Source: M55B112 sp040903745
GTDB lineage: Bacteria > Bacteroidota > Bacteroidia > Bacteroidales > GCA-2748055
Length of the DNA: 9,883 bases
Assembly (NCBI GenBank): GCA_040903745.1
Contig: JBBDUV010000027.1
Location: 1-9,883 of the forward strand
Reading direction: 5' to 3'
Shown here: one piece after another, positions 7,393-9,883 of the stretch
How the letters are laid out: every line of letters begins with the position of its first letter
Numbering within the stretch: the stretch's first letter is position 1
Translations under genes and position numbers: made by a program
The notes under the pieces: model-generated
What the model was told of the DNA's origin: nothing
Seen by the model: the letters and a program-made list of their open reading frames with translations, nothing else
The model's database searches: none

Positions 7393-7521
7393 AAAGACAA
7401 AGTTGAATGAGTTGGCTATTTATTCGAAGATAGTAATATAATTAATTAAATCTATATCCTGGTTAGACAACTTTTAATGACCAGGCCCTAATCCCATTCA
7501 AAGGATTCTACAAAGAATACT
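7393..7521 (-). promoter_or_regulatory. Leader of the helicase gene with a weak promoter candidate and inverted repeat
   Basis: This 129-base gap separates the hsdM remnant from the helicase start. On the minus strand TATCTTCG (7425-7432) is one base off the TAnnTTTG -7 box, about 33 bases before the ATG, but no clear -33 box lies at proper spacing. A 6-bp inverted repeat CCTGGT/ACCAGG (7458-7463 and 7480-7485, 16-base loop) lies further upstream and could be an operator or chance. No Shine-Dalgarno precedes the ATG at 7390-7392. The helicase may also be read from the abi promoter. Confidence 0.3.
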
Positions 7522-7728
7522 TTACCGGATTTGCAGGAAAAGCAGGTAGGTGACTTGTTCCAGATAATCGCCATAACTTACCCCATCGTCATGTAAAATG
7601 TTGGAAAGGTTCCATATTTTTGAACTGATTGCTGTGTCCGTCATTTTAAATTCCGATTGAATTTCTAAAATCCATTGCTTTGTTGTAAAATTCTTTGTCC
7701 TCCCCACATGACAATTCTCTATGTCCAT
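7522..7728 (-). pseudogene. hsdM: HsdM (type I methyltransferase) N-terminal remnant
   Basis: Sixty-eight codons from the ATG at 7726-7728. From residue 29 on (MTDTAISSKIWNLSN, then DDGVSYGDYLEQVTYLLFL) the frame follows the start of the HsdM N-terminal domain almost word for word, then ends in QIR and a stop where intact proteins go on with KMADE-like sequence. Full HsdM is about 480-550 residues, so the SAM-binding core and NPPY/F motif are lost. The start is supported by AAGGAG (7734-7739) five bases upstream; the ATG at 7642-7644, matching the family start, is an alternative. It overlaps the abi gene by 10 bases, so abi and hsdM were once co-translated. Together with the hsdR and rhuM fragments it marks a dismantled type I restriction locus. 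Confidence 0.75.
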
Positions 7729-8615
7729 AGTGGCTCCTTTTCCCAATTTATATGAAAGCCCATCTCTTTGACATTAACAAGACTACACGTTCCTAATAAG
7801 GCTTTTAATTCTTTTACAAAGCTGCTACCAGGACTAATTATTTTTGTTATATAGATAAGGCAACAAAGCTGAGCGTAAAGTTTATTATCATATATTTCTG
7901 TATGCTCAATAAAAGTATGGCTAGTATTGTAGGGAATTTTAGGGACTATAGTGAACCGTCGATTCCACAAGCGACTATGGTGTGCACAAATATTCCGTAA
8001 TCCGGCAAATGCATGCATCCAACTCTCGAGAATCAGTGGGTTTGGCAATCCTAACTCAAGGGCTACTTTTTTCTTCTCTTTACTCTTTTTTAAATTTCCG
8101 TAAAGCTTACTTAAAAGACCTAATGAGACTACTTCCAAACTCATCCAGGCTGGTGGATATGCTGGATTAGAGTAAGTGCTTTTATAGTGCTCAATAAAGG
8201 TTTCCGTTGAACGATCAACCTCTTCATACAAATTGTTTATATTTCTATTAAAATAGTAGGAATTACGATACATATTAGCATTTTCGTGCCAGTGGCTTCC
8301 ATAAACCAAGGAAAACTCATAGATAATCTTCGTACGAAGCGCAATTTCAATCTTCTCTATTGCATTGAAAACAAGCAAACGCAACCTGCGATCGAAAACA
8401 TATAGTCCTATGATGTCTTCAAAGAATATCTCCGAAATAAACGGATGATCTGGACTGTCGTTATCCTGAAACGGATAGGTGTATGCTCTTAATCTGTAGT
8501 AGCTGATGTTAGATAAATAATGAGCTGCTTTAGCTTCGTCCCTAAAAAGAAGTCCACGTTTTTTTAATTTGGAGATTTGCTCACTTATGGAGAGAGGGGG
8601 TTTTATATACTTCAT
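7719..8615 (-). CDS. Abi_2 family (AbiD/AbiF-type) HEPN protein
   Basis: A 298-residue protein of the Abi_2 family, known from lactococcal abortive infection (AbiD, AbiF). Numbered from the ATG at 8613-8615, the N terminus KYIKPPLSISEQISKLKKRG is the typical family opening. The FDRRLRLLVFNAIEKIEIAL segment (74-93) and the HEPN signature RNICAHHSRLWNR (207-219, R-x4-H at R207 and H212) are intact, so RNA cleavage is likely. I prefer 8615 over the in-frame ATG at 8630: the family opening starts there and GGAG (8625-8628) lies at proper distance. A Bacteroidota promoter and leader hairpin precede it. It overlaps the hsdM remnant and may also drive the helicase. Abi_2 proteins are thought to be toxins that stop infected cells; the trigger here is unknown. 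Confidence 0.88.
   Translation of the reverse strand: MKYIKPPLSISEQISKLKKRGLLFRDEAKAAHYLSNISYYRLRAYTYPFQDNDSPDHPFISEIFFEDIIGLYVFDRRLRLLVFNAIEKIEIALRTKIIYEFSLVYGSHWHENANMYRNSYYFNRNINNLYEEVDRSTETFIEHYKSTYSNPAYPPAWMSLEVVSLGLLSKLYGNLKKSKEKKKVALELGLPNPLILESWMHAFAGLRNICAHHSRLWNRRFTIVPKIPYNTSHTFIEHTEIYDNKLYAQLCCLIYITKIISPGSSFVKELKALLGTCSLVNVKEMGFHINWEKEPLWT
7734..7739 (-). promoter_or_regulatory. Strong ribosome binding site of the hsdM remnant, inside abi
   Basis: AAGGAG on the minus strand, five bases before the ATG at 7726-7728. It lies within the last codons of abi. Such a good Shine-Dalgarno is uncommon in this window and supports coupled abi-hsdM translation. Confidence 0.5.
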
Positions 8616-8641
8616 AATGTTTAGCTCCATAAAAATCGAAA

Positions 8642-8682
8642 ACTCACCCGGGTGCGCTGTTCAAATGGGAAGCGTGGTGAGT
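8642..8682 (-). ncRNA. Hairpin in the abi leader, possible regulatory RNA
   Basis: Between the predicted abi transcription start and the start codon, ACTCACC pairs perfectly with GGTGAGT (8676-8682 with 8642-8648, 7 bp). A further CGCT/AGCG stem (8671-8674 with 8655-8658) lies inside it, closing a 12-base loop, with an asymmetric bulge holding part of the palindrome CACCCGGGTG. On the minus strand TTTTCG and then TTTTT follow, so it could act as an attenuator or the 3' end of a small RNA. Structured RNAs next to abiF genes have been described as a family (abiF motif). I cannot tell whether this one belongs to it. Confidence 0.4.
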
Positions 8683-8693
8683 CTTATTAAAAG

Positions 8694-8725
8694 CAAATAT
8701 ACTGATAATTTTTCTTTTAAAAAAA
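8694..8725 (-). promoter_or_regulatory. Bacteroidota-type promoter of abi
   Basis: TATATTTG (8694-8701, minus strand) is a full match to TAnnTTTG, the same octamer as in the HTH/PIN promoter. The -33 position falls in a run of T (8719-8725), an acceptable but imperfect TTTG. The predicted start is about 70 bases before the abi ATG at 8615, leaving room for the leader hairpin. Confidence 0.55.
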
Positions 8726-8740
8726 CAGTATCTGTTTTTT
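8720..8740. repeat. Perfect inverted repeat upstream of the abi promoter
   Basis: AAAAAACAG and CTGTTTTTT form a 9-bp perfect palindrome with a 3-base centre. It overlaps the -33 region of the abi promoter and could be a regulator site or a weak bidirectional terminator; its A/T tracts resemble the latter. Nothing else was recognised between it and the right repeat copy (8741-8829). Confidence 0.45.
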
Positions 8741-8829
8741 ATCACTTATATTCAGGATACAGTGTCCCAATTATAATTCTCTACAAGATTGGCTCGCAAA
8801 CTCCTGCTGCCCACTACTAAACACCCCCC

Positions 8830-8999
8830 TGGCTTATTTATGTCAAGAGAAGATGAAATATCGTACACCTCACCGATTTCTTTGTCCGCGACTAAAACGC
8901 TGTAAGGTCGAGATGAAGGTTGTGATAACGCAGGAGGCCAGAGCAATGGGAAGAAAGCAGTGTGGATGGTTTAGGTGATGTGCTTTTTAATATTTTCCA
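8830..8999. repeat. Long direct repeat, right copy (about 170 bp)
   Basis: Partner of the left copy at 1229-1399, same orientation, about 7.6 kb apart. The core 8891-8970 matches at 71 of 80 positions. The 46-codon frame of the left copy is broken here: its beginning (MSREDEIS) and end (KVVITQEARAMGRKQCGW) are recognisable, but in different frames owing to a net 5-base loss between them. Its left flank is the abi upstream region; its right edge, TTTTTAATATTTT, leads directly into the HNH gene leader. There is no transposase beside it. Confidence 0.85.
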
Positions 9000-9023
9000 T
9001 ACCTTAGTGAAAACATTCACAGC

Positions 9024-9883
9024 ATGGAAGACCCCAAATCAGCTGCCATCCGAACCCAAATTTTTGAATGGCTGCAACAAAAAACCATCGAATACGATGA
9101 TGTTCTCCCCTATCACGAAATAAAAACCGGCTTTACTTATGGGGGAAATCCGGTACCACTTATGGGGCCACAGGGCATCTTTAAACCAAAGCTTATTCAA
9201 TACTATCCAATCTCAATCACCACGAGCCCCAATAGCCCTTACTCAGACAAAATATCTGAAAACAGCACGATCAGCTACAAATACAGGGGAAATAATTCAA
9301 ATTTCCATGAGAATGTCAGACTAAAGGAGGCGATGAAAAATAAAATTCCCCTGATCTATTTTCATGGCGTCATTAAGGCGAAGTATCTCGCTCAGTTTCC
9401 TGTATTCATTGCCGGTGCTGATGATCGAAATTTAACCTTTACTGTTGAAGCTGATGCAGGTTTAAACTCAGTATGGAACAAGATGAATGAGGATCGTGCA
9501 AACGATCCCGTATATGATGAGGTGAGGCGCAGATACATTACCTCAGAAGTAGTAATTCGTTTACACCAGCAAGCGTTCCGCGAAAAAGTGCTTCATGCAT
9601 ATCGCGATCATTGCGCCTTCTGCAGCCTGAAACACAGGGAACTGCTTGATGCTGCTCATATCCTGCCCGACAATGAAGGAGGACGTGCCAGCGTATCCAA
9701 TGGACTCTCCCTCTGCAAGATTCACCATGCTGCCTTCGACAAAAACATTTTGGGTATCAATGAAGATTTCCGAATTGAAGTAAGACAAGATATTTTAGAA
9801 GAGGTGGATGGTCCGATGCTGAAATATGGATTGCAGGAGATGAACCACAAAGCGATTTTACTTCCCCGCTCCGCTGCAAACAG
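9024..9883 (+). CDS. HNH endonuclease with large N-terminal recognition-type domain (partial, runs off the window)
   Basis: The open frame starts at ATG 9024-9026 (a stop lies 11 codons upstream, inside the repeat, and no other ATG or GTG is available) and is still open after 286 codons. Residues 20-145 hold a domain with MGPQGIFKP (47-55), a YSD motif, YKYRGNN (85-91), LKEAMKNKIPLIYFHGV (100-116) and YLAQFPVFI (121-129). This pattern is shared with many putative restriction endonucleases, in which it is thought to bind (often modified) DNA in the manner of PUA/SRA-like domains. The HNH nuclease follows: zinc ligands C197-C200 and C231-H234, catalytic H212 (AAHI), N226 (SNGL) and H235 (HHAAFD). 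It appears intact in what can be seen. It has no Shine-Dalgarno and begins 24 bases after the long repeat. Likely a modification-dependent or solitary restriction enzyme; DNA specificity is unknown. Confidence 0.85.
   Translation, partial: MEDPKSAAIRTQIFEWLQQKTIEYDDVLPYHEIKTGFTYGGNPVPLMGPQGIFKPKLIQYYPISITTSPNSPYSDKISENSTISYKYRGNNSNFHENVRLKEAMKNKIPLIYFHGVIKAKYLAQFPVFIAGADDRNLTFTVEADAGLNSVWNKMNEDRANDPVYDEVRRRYITSEVVIRLHQQAFREKVLHAYRDHCAFCSLKHRELLDAAHILPDNEGGRASVSNGLSLCKIHHAAFDKNILGINEDFRIEVRQDILEEVDGPMLKYGLQEMNHKAILLPRSAAN

Noticed and set aside
8752..8946. Minus-strand open frame of 64 codons over the right repeat copy
   Set aside because: Crosses the boundary of the repeat, has no match in the left copy and no plausible ribosome site.
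9561..9788. Minus-strand open frame of 75 codons
   Set aside because: Antisense to the HNH catalytic domain, which is clearly coding on the plus strand.

Overview
The window looks like an accessory defence region from a member of the Bacteroidota. This rests on low to moderate GC, little Shine-Dalgarno use, two promoters matching the Bacteroidota -7 consensus TAnnTTTG (before the HTH/PIN operon and before the Abi gene), and the gene families present. The phylum is an inference; no marker gene is present.

From left to right: (1) 45-1050, minus strand, a two-gene operon of an excisionase-type HTH protein and a PIN-domain ribonuclease, with the layout of a type II toxin-antitoxin pair and a good promoter with repeated operator-like motifs. 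(2) 1229-1399, the first copy of a roughly 170-bp diverged direct repeat. (3) 1390-2600, a graveyard of fragments: the start of a RhuM-like gene cut off at the repeat edge, the last 36 or so residues of a type I restriction subunit HsdR, a frameshifted N-terminal piece resembling an HNH-type nuclease, a piece resembling the C terminus of pyroglutamyl-peptidase, and the C terminus of an HNH endonuclease. (4) 2593-7392, minus strand, an intact 1599-residue protein joining a DEDD 3'-5' exonuclease, a RecQ (SF2) helicase and a UvrD-like (SF1) helicase in one chain. (5) 7522-8615, minus strand, an intact Abi_2 (AbiD/AbiF-type) HEPN protein overlapping a broken hsdM start. (6) 8642-8740, the abi leader, with a hairpin and promoter. 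(7) 8830-8999, the second copy of the direct repeat. (8) 9024 to the window end, plus strand, an HNH endonuclease with a large N-terminal putative recognition domain, still open at the edge.

Best overall reading: the two direct repeats bracket the remains of a type I restriction-modification locus (abi, hsdM start, hsdR end, rhuM, all on the minus strand in that transcriptional order). Its middle, where the rest of hsdM, hsdS and most of hsdR would lie, is now occupied by the exonuclease-RecQ-UvrD gene and nuclease debris. The intact effectors left are the triple-enzyme helicase, the Abi HEPN protein, the flanking PIN pair and the right-hand HNH nuclease. The best candidate for an undescribed system is the helicase fusion, possibly acting with the Abi protein upstream or the HNH remnant downstream. 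This is inferred from context only.
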